A DNA stretch of 64,000 nucleotides from Dryocola sp036489025. GTDB lineage: Bacteria > Pseudomonadota > Gammaproteobacteria > Enterobacterales > Enterobacteriaceae. The first letter of the stretch is position 1; the number at the start of each line of letters is the position of its first letter. This document shows, piece by piece, positions 1 to 7,967 of this stretch. The translations under genes were made by a program, and so were the position numbers. The stretch covers positions 62,001-126,000 of the forward strand of contig DASXGN010000025.1 of assembly GCA_036489025.1 (NCBI GenBank), read 5' to 3'. The notes below the pieces were generated by a model. That model saw only the letters and a list, made by a program, of their open reading frames with translations, did no database searches and was not told the DNA's origin.

Positions 1-1397
1 CGCTGTACGGGATTATCGGCAACCTCGATCTGCTGCAAACCAAGCAGCTGCCGAAAGGGGTAGACAGGCTGGTGACGGCGATGAATAACTCCTCCAGCCT
101 GCTGCTGAAAATCATCAGCGATATTCTCGATTTCTCGAAGATTGAATCCGAGCAGCTGAAAATTGAGCCGCGCGAGTTCTCCCCGCGCGAGGTGATGAGC
201 CATATCACGGCGAACTATTTGCCGCTGGTGGTGCGCAAGCAGCTCGGCCTTTACTGCTTTATCGAACCGGATGTGCCGCTGACCTTGCAGGGCGATCCGA
301 TGCGCCTGCAGCAGGTGATTTCCAATCTGTTGAGCAATGCCATCAAGTTTACCGACGTGGGCTGCATTATTCTGCACGTCGCGGTGAAAGGGGATTATCT
401 TAGCTTCCAGGTCCGTGATACCGGCGTAGGCATTCCGGCCAAAGAGGTCATGCGCCTGTTTGACCCGTTCTTCCAGGTTGGAACGGGCGTGCAGCGTAAC
501 TTCCAGGGTACCGGTCTGGGACTGGCGATTTGTGAAAAGCTGATCGGCATGATGGACGGCGATATTGCCGTCGAAACGGAAGCGGGAATGGGCAGCCAGT
601 TTACGATTCGTATTCCGCTGTATGCCGCGCAGGCCGCGCCGCTTGCGCAGGTTGACGGGCTGGCGAATAAGCGAGTCTGGCTGGCGGTGCGCAACGCCTC
701 GCTCAGCAACTATCTGGAATCGCTTCTCGAGCAAAACAATATTCGTACCCGGCCGTACGCTGGCGAAGAGCCGGACAGCGACGACGTGCTGATTGCAGAC
801 GATGCGCTGGAAGCGCCGTGGAAAGGGCGGGCGGCGATAATCTTCTGCCGTCGCCATATCGGCATCCCGCTGGAGACAGCGCCGGGCTGCTGGGCGCACA
901 GCGTAGCGGCACCGCACGATGTGCTGAATCTGCTGGGCCGCATTTACAGCATTGACGTTGACGTGCCGGGCAGCACGGCGGTGCTGCCTGCGCCAGATGA
1001 AGCCTGCGAGAAGAATGACGACATGATGATCCTGGTGGTCGACGATCATCCTATTAATCGCCGCCTGCTGGCCGATCAGCTGGGATCGCTGGGCTATCAG
1101 TGCAAAACGGCGAACGATGGCGTCGACGCGCTGAACGTGCTGAGCAAAAATCACATTGATATCGTGCTGAGCGACGTGAATATGCCGAATATGGACGGCT
1201 ATCGCCTGACGCAGCGCATTCGCCAGCTGGGCCTGACCTTGCCGGTGATTGGAGTGACGGCTAACGCCCTTGCGGAAGAAAAACAGCGCTGTATTGAGTC
1301 CGGCATGGACAGCTGCCTGTCAAAACCCGTCACGCTGGACGTGATCAAGCAGACGCTGGCGGTGTATGCGGCGAGAGTCAGAAGCGGCAGGATGTAG
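1..1397 (+). CDS. rcsC: Sensor histidine kinase RcsC, 3' part (5' end outside window)
   Basis: Hybrid inner-membrane histidine kinase at the top of the Rcs envelope-stress phosphorelay; it passes phosphate to RcsD and then RcsB. The reading frame is already open at base 3, and the first visible residues (LYGIIGNLDLL) directly follow the HisKA phospho-acceptor region, which is outside the window together with the periplasmic sensor. Visible in order: the end of HisKA, an HATPase_c domain with an N box (SNLLSNAIKFTD) and G boxes (DTGVGIP, GTGLGLAI), the linker ABL domain, and a C-terminal receiver domain with acidic pair DD and phospho-acceptor Asp in VLSDVNMPN, ending with the conserved KPVT lysine. 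It matches E. coli RcsC almost residue for residue in kinase and receiver and diverges in the linker. It converges on rcsB, as in E. coli. Confidence 0.97.
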   Translation, partial: LYGIIGNLDLLQTKQLPKGVDRLVTAMNNSSSLLLKIISDILDFSKIESEQLKIEPREFSPREVMSHITANYLPLVVRKQLGLYCFIEPDVPLTLQGDPMRLQQVISNLLSNAIKFTDVGCIILHVAVKGDYLSFQVRDTGVGIPAKEVMRLFDPFFQVGTGVQRNFQGTGLGLAICEKLIGMMDGDIAVETEAGMGSQFTIRIPLYAAQAAPLAQVDGLANKRVWLAVRNASLSNYLESLLEQNNIRTRPYAGEEPDSDDVLIADDALEAPWKGRAAIIFCRRHIGIPLETAPGCWAHSVAAPHDVLNLLGRIYSIDVDVPGSTAVLPAPDEACEKNDDMMILVVDDHPINRRLLADQLGSLGYQCKTANDGVDALNVLSKNHIDIVLSDVNMPNMDGYRLTQRIRQLGLTLPVIGVTANALAEEKQRCIESGMDSCLSKPVTLDVIKQTLAVYAARVRSGRM

Positions 1398-1414
1398 CGC
1401 AGGCAGAAAGGACG

Positions 1415-1436
1415 CCCTCACCCGAAAGGGTGAGGG
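1415..1436. terminator. GAAA-capped palindrome between rcsC and rcsB
   Basis: Perfect 9-bp stem CCCTCACCC/GGGTGAGGG closed by a GAAA tetraloop, lying in the 46 bp between the convergent rcsC and rcsB stops. No T-run follows on either strand, so it is not a classic intrinsic terminator. It may be an RNA 3'-end stabiliser or a member of a small palindromic repeat family; a similar element lies at 47119-47138. Confidence 0.6.
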
Positions 1437-1443
1437 AAGGGGA

Positions 1444-2094
1444 TTACTCTTTATCGGCCGGGGAAAGGCTCACGGAAGAAAGATAATTCAACAGCGCAAT
1501 ATCGTTTTCCACGCCCAGCTTCATCATCGCTGATTTCTTCTGGCTGCTGATGGTTTTGATACTGCGGTTCAGCTTGCGGGCAATCTCCGTCACCAGGAAG
1601 CCTTCAGCAAACAGGCGCAGCACTTCGCTCTCTTTAGGAGACAGACGCTTGTCGCCGTAGCCACCCGCGCTGATTTTTTCCAGCAGGCGTGAAACGCTTT
1701 CCGGCGTGAACTTCTTCCCTTTTTGCAGGGCGGCCAGCGCTTTTGGCAGGTCGGTCGGCGCGCCCTGTTTCAGAACGATCCCTTCGATATCCAGATCCAG
1801 CACGGCGCTCAGAATGGCCGGGTTGTTATTCATCGTCAGCACGATGATGGAGATGTTCGGGAAGTGGCGCTTGATGTATTTAATCAGCGTGATGCCATCG
1901 CCGTATTTATCACCAGGCATGGAGAGATCGGTGATCAGCACGTGTGCGTCAAGCTTCGGAAGGTTATTGATAAGGGCTGTGGAGTCTTCAAACTCACCGA
2001 CAACATTCACCCACTCGATCTGCTCGAGGGATTTACGAATGCCGAACAGGACAATCGGATGGTCGTCGGCAATAATTACGTTCATACTGTTCAT
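1444..2094 (-). CDS. rcsB: Response regulator RcsB
   Basis: DNA-binding response regulator of the Rcs phosphorelay, controlling capsule, motility and envelope genes as a homodimer or with partners such as RcsA. The receiver domain (about residues 1-125) has the acidic pair DD at 10-11 and phospho-acceptor D56 (LITDLSMPG). The C-terminal LuxR-type helix-turn-helix (about 148-210) contains LSPKESEVLRLFAEGF. The start at 2094 gives 216 aa, the exact E. coli length, beginning MNSMNVIIADD; the longer open frame upstream runs into the end of rcsD and is not conserved. It lies 16 bp downstream of rcsD on the same strand, so the two are very likely cotranscribed, with rcsC converging from the other side. 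Confidence 0.97.
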   Translation of the reverse strand: MNSMNVIIADDHPIVLFGIRKSLEQIEWVNVVGEFEDSTALINNLPKLDAHVLITDLSMPGDKYGDGITLIKYIKRHFPNISIIVLTMNNNPAILSAVLDLDIEGIVLKQGAPTDLPKALAALQKGKKFTPESVSRLLEKISAGGYGDKRLSPKESEVLRLFAEGFLVTEIARKLNRSIKTISSQKKSAMMKLGVENDIALLNYLSSVSLSPADKE

Positions 2095-2110
2095 GTAATA
2101 GGCTACCTTG

Positions 2111-4768
2111 CTACAGCAAACTCTTGACGTAAGCGTCAATATCGCTGGTATATTTTTGTATGTTGGCAGCATCACTTTCGCGAATGTGATGCTCTAACGT
2201 TTCACATAACTGCTTGCCGGGTACCAGATTGAGCATAGCAAACACGCCTTTCAGGCGGTGAGCCGTCTGCGCCAGCGCAGCAAAATCGCTGATCGCTGCT
2301 TCAGTATACAATCTCCTCACATCTTCCGGTACCGTGTCGACAAATAGCGCGTAATAGCCGCTGGCATGGAGCTGCGCATTTTCGTCACCGCCCAGAGGTG
2401 ACTCGGGCATCTCTTCGTGCGCCAGCTGCTCTTCTATCAGCTGCAAAACGGCATCCTGCATCGCATTGCTGATATTGAAATTAACGCGGAACTGGCCCGG
2501 GCCTAGCTTCCGCATTCCGTTTTCATCATCGCTTAAAAGCAATCCCGAAGATGTAAGATTAGACGGATTATCAGTCAGGAAGATATCAAACTCTTGACTG
2601 GCCAATCTTTCATCCGGCGTGATGCAGTTTGCCCCCCAGTTTTCAAGCAGGCGGGTCACGATGTGACGAACTTCGTTGGAGGTAATGTCCAGCATAGCGA
2701 CCACTTCATCAAGCAGCTTTTCATCCTGCTCTTCCGGCTGCGGTTCTGCGGTCATTTTGACGTGCAGATTGTAGCGCGTGCCGATGTCCGGACGGGTTTT
2801 GATATTCAGGTGTCCGCCAAGCTTACGTGAAAGCCGATCGCACAGGTAGAACGTCAGGCCGTAGGCCTTGCCATAGCGGTCTTCGCTGGTTTCGTTCAGG
2901 AACGGGAAGTGCAGGTTATCAATTTCATCGTTGCCGATCCCTTCACCGGTGTCCAGCACGCGGAATAGCAAACGGTCCGGCGCGGACTCTTCCTGATTTA
3001 TTTCTAAAGTGATCTTGCCGATCTGCGTTGTCGTCACCGAGTAGTGCAGCAGCAACTGCAGAATTTTGCGCAGCGCCTCGCGATCGCCGTGACGCTCTTC
3101 ATCCGCAGGGAGCTGGTTGTTAATCAGCAGCTGTAAACCTTTGCGTTTAATAATCGGCAGCATTTCCAGCGCAACTTCATCTATCAGCGCCTGAACCGCG
3201 AACCGGGTGACGTTCATTTTCCAGGTGTCCGCCTCCAGCGAGTTCAGCAGCTGAATTTCCTCGACCAGCCGCACGATGGTCTGAGCTTCATTCGCCAGCA
3301 GCTTATGCTCGGTGGTGGTAAAAGCGGACGCTCGCTCGGCCAGATTTTTTACCGGCAGCTGCAGGGCTTCGCCAATGTGCTGCATAAATGCCACGCGGCC
3401 CTGCTGGTTTTTCTCGTACAGGCGCTGTGCCTGTTTGAGCTTTTTGTTGACGAGGATTTCACGGTCCTGATCGCGAATCACAAAAATCTGCGTGCGTGGC
3501 GCAATCTGGCTGCGAAACTGACGAATTTCGTACAGTTCGTTATTAATGGTTGCCTGAATGACGCCCTGGTGCTGATCGGCCATCGCAATGATGTTTTGCA
3601 AATTCAGGTGGGGCAGCAAATGGTCGGCAATTTTATTGCTTATCACCGTTCTGTTGGCATCTAAATCGTGTACCAGCAGGCCGAGCGGCAGCAGGGCGAC
3701 GATTTCCTCATTCAGCGCACGGAGCACCTGGAGTTCCCCGTTACCGCTCGGGACTTCCGACGAGTGTGCTGGCTGCTGGCGAAACGTGGTGTAACCGAAT
3801 ACGGCCAGCGCCAGCAGGCCGATGTTCAACAGCAGCGGCAGCAGAATGTTTTGCAGCGTATCCATCAGCAGCGTGCCAAACGGGACCTGCCAGACCAAAC
3901 GTAAATGCGTGCTGGCCAGCGGCGAAGCGATTTCAATACGGGCACTGTTGAAGTTGATGCTCACGCTGTCAGGGTCGTCTTTTTCCCCGACCTGTGCGGC
4001 GTTCAGGCTGTCGTCTGGTTCCAGCTGAAAGCTGTCCAGCGACATCCCTGGTGGAATGAGATCGTTAATCGGTAAATCAAACGCGACGACCGTGGCGAGG
4101 TGCCCCGGCTGGTTAAACGTGGTGCGCAGCGTGAAGTAATGGCCGTTTTGCCACGTCAGCTTACGCAGCGGGGAGAAGCTTTCCCGCTCGTCTAGCGCGT
4201 TCGCCTGCTGCAACATCTCGGCACGGCGTGAATCGACGATGGTGCCAACGCCCGTCTCTTTGAATCCGGAGGAGAGATCCTTTAAAGGCAGCGTGGAAAC
4301 CAGAATCATGCTGTTGTCCTGGCCATTCAGGTAATACATCGACCAGAGGCTATTTTCCGCGCCCCAAAGCGTGTCGAGGTAGGTAGAGATGCGCTGGGTC
4401 ATCTCCAGCGTGGAGCTGTCGTGCGAGCCGAAAATGAGCGCTTCGGTTTTGCGGCGCGGCTTTTCAAGATAGTACACGTCCTGGCGCAGGCGCGTTTCCT
4501 GCAGGCCATCGCTTGAGGAGGTCGGCGCGGCGGCAACGTTGTCGTAGATTTGCCAGGTGGCATAGCGATAGGTATCGATACGCTTATGCAGCGCATGGGT
4601 GATGTCGACAATCTGATAGCTTTTATCTTTCAGCCAGGCGTTAACGGCGCTTTGTACCATCACACCCATGGCGACCAACAGCACGACGATCAACAGCAGG
4701 AAGAAGCGCGTGATGTTGCTGGGAATAAGGGAAAATTTGTTAGGGATCATGCCGTCAGACTGACTCAT
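2111..4768 (-). CDS. rcsD: Phosphotransfer protein RcsD
   Basis: Inner-membrane phosphotransfer protein linking RcsC to RcsB. With the start at 4768 it has 885 aa (E. coli 890), and its N-terminus (MSQSDGMIPNKFSLIPSNIT) aligns position by position with E. coli RcsD. It has a transmembrane segment at about 21-42, a periplasmic domain, a second membrane segment near 305-330, a degenerate histidine-kinase-like domain lacking the normal phospho-acceptor, the ABL domain that binds RcsB, and a C-terminal HPt domain with phosphotransfer His837 in AQTAHRLKGVF. The open frame continues 51 codons upstream without a conserved sequence, so the longer start is unlikely. First gene of the rcsDB operon. Confidence 0.96.
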   Translation of the reverse strand: MSQSDGMIPNKFSLIPSNITRFFLLLIVVLLVAMGVMVQSAVNAWLKDKSYQIVDITHALHKRIDTYRYATWQIYDNVAAAPTSSSDGLQETRLRQDVYYLEKPRRKTEALIFGSHDSSTLEMTQRISTYLDTLWGAENSLWSMYYLNGQDNSMILVSTLPLKDLSSGFKETGVGTIVDSRRAEMLQQANALDERESFSPLRKLTWQNGHYFTLRTTFNQPGHLATVVAFDLPINDLIPPGMSLDSFQLEPDDSLNAAQVGEKDDPDSVSINFNSARIEIASPLASTHLRLVWQVPFGTLLMDTLQNILLPLLLNIGLLALAVFGYTTFRQQPAHSSEVPSGNGELQVLRALNEEIVALLPLGLLVHDLDANRTVISNKIADHLLPHLNLQNIIAMADQHQGVIQATINNELYEIRQFRSQIAPRTQIFVIRDQDREILVNKKLKQAQRLYEKNQQGRVAFMQHIGEALQLPVKNLAERASAFTTTEHKLLANEAQTIVRLVEEIQLLNSLEADTWKMNVTRFAVQALIDEVALEMLPIIKRKGLQLLINNQLPADEERHGDREALRKILQLLLHYSVTTTQIGKITLEINQEESAPDRLLFRVLDTGEGIGNDEIDNLHFPFLNETSEDRYGKAYGLTFYLCDRLSRKLGGHLNIKTRPDIGTRYNLHVKMTAEPQPEEQDEKLLDEVVAMLDITSNEVRHIVTRLLENWGANCITPDERLASQEFDIFLTDNPSNLTSSGLLLSDDENGMRKLGPGQFRVNFNISNAMQDAVLQLIEEQLAHEEMPESPLGGDENAQLHASGYYALFVDTVPEDVRRLYTEAAISDFAALAQTAHRLKGVFAMLNLVPGKQLCETLEHHIRESDAANIQKYTSDIDAYVKSLL

Positions 4769-5205
4769 TATAAGCGTGTAACCCGGCGAACTTTCGCCAC
4801 TCAGGAAAAATGACCGCTGTACCTGCAGGGCAAGTGGAACGGCTGTGAGTGATGCATCAAACGCACCTGCCCTAAGAATACCTGTATCGAGGGCTGGCGT
4901 CATCGTCTCTGTTATATTCACAAGGAGTATAAGGATAAATCATGCCATTTCCAGGTTATTGATAAGTAGCCTAAATAGCAGACGAGGGTGAAACAGCAAC
5001 GAGGCGGGAATGTCTTATTTATGTACAGGTTTTTGAGGCGCGTAGAGGTATTATTTGCGGCTGATGACCGCTTTGAGAATATTTTCTTGAGTAAATTTCA
5101 GACAAATTATGGCGTTATGAATGGAAAGGGGGTGGTGATTACTTAATAGTCATTATCTTTTTGTGCCGTGTAGCACAAAAATATTCAAGTTGCGTAAAGA
5201 AACGT
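4769..5205. other. rcsD-micF intergenic region
   Basis: About 440 bp between rcsD and micF, AT-rich in its micF-proximal half. It must hold the rcsD promoter, but no clear -10/-35 pair could be assigned by eye. A weak RcsAB-box-like sequence is present at 4873-4886. No conserved ORF was found. Confidence 0.5.
4873..4886. promoter_or_regulatory. Possible RcsAB box upstream of rcsD
   Basis: TAAGAATACCTGTA keeps the left half of the known RcsAB box consensus (TAAGAATATTCTTA) perfectly and 10 of 14 positions overall. It lies about 105 bp upstream of the chosen rcsD start. The right half is poor, so this is a weak candidate for autoregulation. Confidence 0.25.
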
Positions 5206-5297
5206 AAAAAAAACCGGATGCAAGCATCCGGTACAAATAGGGGTAAACAGACATTCAGAACTGAATGACGGTAATAAATAAAGTTAATGATGATAGC
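5206..5297 (-). ncRNA. micF: MicF antisense regulatory RNA
   Basis: The minus strand reads GCTATCATCATTAACTTTAT at its 5' end, identical to E. coli MicF, followed by the conserved central part and a Rho-independent terminator: 9-bp stem ACCGGATGC/GCATCCGGT (5213-5232) ending in eight U (5206-5213). Length is about 92 nt (E. coli 93). MicF base-pairs with the ompF leader and blocks its translation. It lies divergent from and upstream of ompC, sharing the OmpR-bound region, exactly as in E. coli. Compared with E. coli the changes fall in the middle and in the terminator loop, not in the 5' pairing region. The open frame crossing this stretch is not a gene. Confidence 0.95.
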
Positions 5298-5452
5298 GGT
5301 ATGTATTTTATAGATAAAAAGTAAAAAAATTTTATCATTCAGTGCTACATGATTGTTAGCTTTCAAGTCATTGATTTTAATGGTGTGATATTATTTTTTG
5401 ATTAATGATGCGTATATTTTTAGCTATTTGTGCGAAAAAAAGTTCCCTCAAA

Positions 5453-5512
5453 TATACATTTTGATACATCTATATAGATGAATGAAACATCTATATGGTT
5501 TTCGTATCATAA
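5453..5512 (+). promoter_or_regulatory. Three tandem OmpR boxes (C1-C2-C3) of ompC
   Basis: Three adjacent 20-bp units at 5453-5472, 5473-5492 and 5493-5512 align with the E. coli ompC OmpR sites C1, C2 and C3. They share cores such as TTTTGATACATCT, GAATGAAACATCT and TTTTCGTATCAT. Spacing and order are conserved, so osmotic control by EnvZ/OmpR is expected for ompC and probably for the divergent micF. Confidence 0.88.
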
Positions 5513-5517
5513 TGTTG

Positions 5518-5547
5518 TTGGATTATTCTGTATTTGTTTTGGACAAT
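5518..5547 (+). promoter_or_regulatory. ompC promoter
   Basis: A -35 TTGGAT (5518-5523) and a -10 GACAAT (5542-5547) separated by 18 bp correspond to the E. coli ompC TTGGAT/GAGAAT promoter, directly after OmpR box C3. The roughly 65-nt leader that follows is conserved and ends in the SD-containing AGAGGGTTAATAAC before the ompC ATG. Confidence 0.8.
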
Positions 5548-5621
5548 GAGTTTGCCGACTGATTAGAGGGTAATCAGTAAGCAGTGGCATATAAAAAGGC
5601 ATATAACAGAGGGTTAATAAC

Positions 5622-6713
5622 ATGAAAGTTAAAGTACTGTCCCTCCTGGTTCCAGCTCTGCTGGTAGCAGGCACCGCTCATGCGGCCGAAATTTATAACA
5701 AAGACGGCAACAAATTAGATCTGTACGGTAAAGTTGATGGCCTGCACTACTTCTCTGACGACAAGAGCGCAGATGGCGACCAGACCTACATGCGTCTGGG
5801 CTTCAAAGGCGAAACTCAGGTAAATGACCAACTTACCGGTTACGGCCAGTGGGAATACCAGATTCAGGGTAACTCCGCTGAAAACGAGAACAACTCCTGG
5901 ACTCGTGTAGCATTCGCGGGTCTGCGCTTTGGTGATGCCGGTTCTTTCGACTACGGTCGTAACTACGGCGTAGTTTATGACGTTACCGCATGGACTGACG
6001 TTCTGCCGGAATTCGGCGGCGACACCTACGGTGCTGATAACTTCCTGCAGTCCCGTGCTAACGGCGTGGCTACCTACCGTAATACCGACTTCTTCGGTCT
6101 GGTTGATGGCCTGAACTTTGCTCTGCAGTATCAGGGCAAAAACGGCAGCGCTTCTGGCGAAGGCATGACCGCTAACGGCCGTGACTATCAGCGTCAGAAT
6201 GGCGACGGCTTCGGCGGCTCCCTGACTTACGATCTGGGCGAAGGCTTCAGCGTAGGTACTGCGGTTGCTAGCTCCAAGCGTACTACCGATCAGAACCGTG
6301 CTGACGTGCTGGGTAACGGCGATCGCGCTGAAACCTACACCGGCGGTCTGAAATACGACGCTAACAACGTTTACCTGGCTGCACAGTACACCCAGACCTA
6401 CAACGCAACTCGCGCTGGCGATCAGGGCTTTGCTAATAAAGCACAGAACTTCGAAGTCGTTGCACAGTACCAGTTCGACTTCGGTCTGCGTCCTTCCGTG
6501 GCATACCTGCAGTCCAAAGGTAAAGACATCGAAGGTTACGGCGACCAGGATCTGCTGAAATATGTTGATGTGGGCACCACTTACTACTTCAACAAAAACA
6601 TGTCCACCTACGTTGATTACAAAATCAACCTGGTTGACGAAAACAACTTTACCCGTGCCGCTGGCATTGGTACCGACGATATCGTTGGTGTAGGCCTGGT
6701 TTACCAGTTCTAA
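5622..6713 (+). CDS. ompC: Outer membrane porin OmpC
   Basis: Trimeric general-diffusion porin of the outer membrane. The 363-aa precursor has a signal peptide ending AHA after residue 21, and the mature N-terminus AEIYNKDGNKLDLYGKVDG is typical of OmpC/OmpF. Visible features are the loop 3 constriction motif PEFGGDT, the alternating beta-strand pattern throughout and the terminal VYQF with C-terminal Phe needed for Bam-dependent assembly. Surface loops differ from E. coli, as expected for a phage and immune target. The upstream leader, OmpR boxes and divergent micF identify it as ompC rather than ompF or ompN. Strong SD (GAGGG) and its own terminator: a highly expressed monocistronic gene. 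Confidence 0.96.
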   Translation: MKVKVLSLLVPALLVAGTAHAAEIYNKDGNKLDLYGKVDGLHYFSDDKSADGDQTYMRLGFKGETQVNDQLTGYGQWEYQIQGNSAENENNSWTRVAFAGLRFGDAGSFDYGRNYGVVYDVTAWTDVLPEFGGDTYGADNFLQSRANGVATYRNTDFFGLVDGLNFALQYQGKNGSASGEGMTANGRDYQRQNGDGFGGSLTYDLGEGFSVGTAVASSKRTTDQNRADVLGNGDRAETYTGGLKYDANNVYLAAQYTQTYNATRAGDQGFANKAQNFEVVAQYQFDFGLRPSVAYLQSKGKDIEGYGDQDLLKYVDVGTTYYFNKNMSTYVDYKINLVDENNFTRAAGIGTDDIVGVGLVYQF

Positions 6714-6730
6714 TTCCGACTTTCGTTGCA

Positions 6731-6756
6731 AAAGGCGCCTGCGGGCGCCTTTTTTC
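6731..6756 (+). terminator. ompC Rho-independent terminator
   Basis: Stem AAAGGCGCC/GGCGCCTTT (6731-6739/6744-6752) with loop TGCG, followed by a T-run, 17 bp after the ompC stop. Confidence 0.92.
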
Positions 6757-6845
6757 TATCCGCTTTCTCAACGGCCGACATGCTTTTTCTTCCTCGTTTC
6801 TCCCTTTGATATACTCTTGCGCCTCAGAACTGGAGAACGAAACTA

Positions 6846-7886
6846 ATGGAACGAGATTTTTTACGTCGCGGCCTGTTTGCCATAGCGCTGCTATTACTTG
6901 CCGGATGCGATAACACGACGGTGAAAGACGAGGCTGGTCTGGTGCTGGAAGGTAAAACGATGGGCACCTTCTGGCGCGTGAGTATTGCCGGCGTAGACGC
7001 TGCTAAGCAGAGCGGGCTGCGTACCCAAATTCAGGCCCAGCTCGACGGCGACGATCGTCTGCTCTCAACCTATAAAGCTGACTCCGCGCTGTCCCGTTTT
7101 AACCAATCGCGCAGCACCGAGCCTTATCCGGTGACCGAAGCCATGAGCGACATCGTGACGGAATCCCTGCGAATCGGCGCTAAAACCTCTGGCGCGATGG
7201 ATATTACGGTCGGCCCGCTGGTGAATCTCTGGGGCTTTGGCCCGGACAAGCAGCCGGTGAAAACGCCGACCCAGGCGCAAATCGACGCGGCTAAAGCGCT
7301 GACCGGCCTACAGCATCTGACGGTGATTAATAAAGCCGGACAGCAGTGGCTGCAAAAAGATCTCCCCGGCCTGTATGTCGATCTTTCTACTATTGGTGAA
7401 GGCTTCGCGGCAGATCATTTGGCCCACCTGATGGAACAAAACGGCATTAGCCGTTATCTCGTCTCGGTTGGTGGGGCGGTAGTGACACGCGGAACAAACG
7501 CCGACGGTAAAGCCTGGCGAGTGGCCATTCAGAAACCAACCGATCGGGAAAACGCGGTGCAGGCCATCGTTGATTTAAACGGCCACGGCATCAGCACCTC
7601 CGGCAGCTATCGCAACTATTACGAGCTGGAAGGCAAACGCCTTTCTCACGTCATCGATCCCGTTACGGGCGCACCCATACAGCATAAACTGGTATCAGCC
7701 ACGGTGATTGCCACCACGGCGATGGAAGCCGACGGCTGGGATACCGGCCTGATGGTTCTCGGCATGGAAAAAGCCAAAGAGGTTGCGCAGAAAGAGGGGC
7801 TGGCGGTGTATCTCATCGCGAAAGAGGGCGAGGGTTTCACGACCTGGATGTCGCCGCAGTTTAAAACTTTCCTGCTAAGCGAGTAA
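6846..7886 (+). CDS. apbE: FAD:protein FMN transferase ApbE
   Basis: Periplasmic flavin transferase that attaches FMN covalently to threonine residues of targets such as RnfG/NqrC-type subunits, using FAD and Mg2+. The 346-aa protein starts with a lipoprotein signal (MERDFLRRGLFAIALLLLAG before Cys21), predicting a lipid-anchored protein. Family motifs are visible: GKTMGTFWRV near the start, DLSTIGEGFAADHL, the glycine-rich STSGSYRNYY and SHVIDPVTGAP, and the metal-site region TTAMEADGWDT. It lies between ompC and ada as in E. coli, with its own promoter region and SD (CTGGAGAACG). Confidence 0.95.
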   Translation: MERDFLRRGLFAIALLLLAGCDNTTVKDEAGLVLEGKTMGTFWRVSIAGVDAAKQSGLRTQIQAQLDGDDRLLSTYKADSALSRFNQSRSTEPYPVTEAMSDIVTESLRIGAKTSGAMDITVGPLVNLWGFGPDKQPVKTPTQAQIDAAKALTGLQHLTVINKAGQQWLQKDLPGLYVDLSTIGEGFAADHLAHLMEQNGISRYLVSVGGAVVTRGTNADGKAWRVAIQKPTDRENAVQAIVDLNGHGISTSGSYRNYYELEGKRLSHVIDPVTGAPIQHKLVSATVIATTAMEADGWDTGLMVLGMEKAKEVAQKEGLAVYLIAKEGEGFTTWMSPQFKTFLLSE

Positions 7887-7899
7887 AATTAGAAAGCAA
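7887..7899 (+). promoter_or_regulatory. Ada box
   Basis: AATTAGAAAGCAA fits the known Ada operator pattern AAT-N6-GCAA exactly. It begins one base after the apbE stop, about 70 bp upstream of the ada start, where methylated Ada would activate the ada-alkB operon in response to alkylation. Confidence 0.75.
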
Positions 7900-7967
7900 G
7901 AATGTGGGTTTCCAGAATCGGCAGGGCTGGCACAGTCATCTGGTGACAGCGAACAGAGGAGCCAGTC

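Noticed and set aside
4769..4921. N-terminal extension of RcsD by 51 codons
   Set aside because: The start at 4768 aligns exactly with E. coli RcsD; the extension has no conserved residues.
5139..5366. 75-aa open frame over micF
   Set aside because: The DNA conservation follows the MicF RNA (5' seed and terminator), not codons; product has no recognisable family.
5715..6731. 338-aa open frame antisense to ompC
   Set aside because: It is the reverse-strand shadow of ompC, created by its regular codon usage; no SD, no family resemblance, low-complexity Val-rich product.
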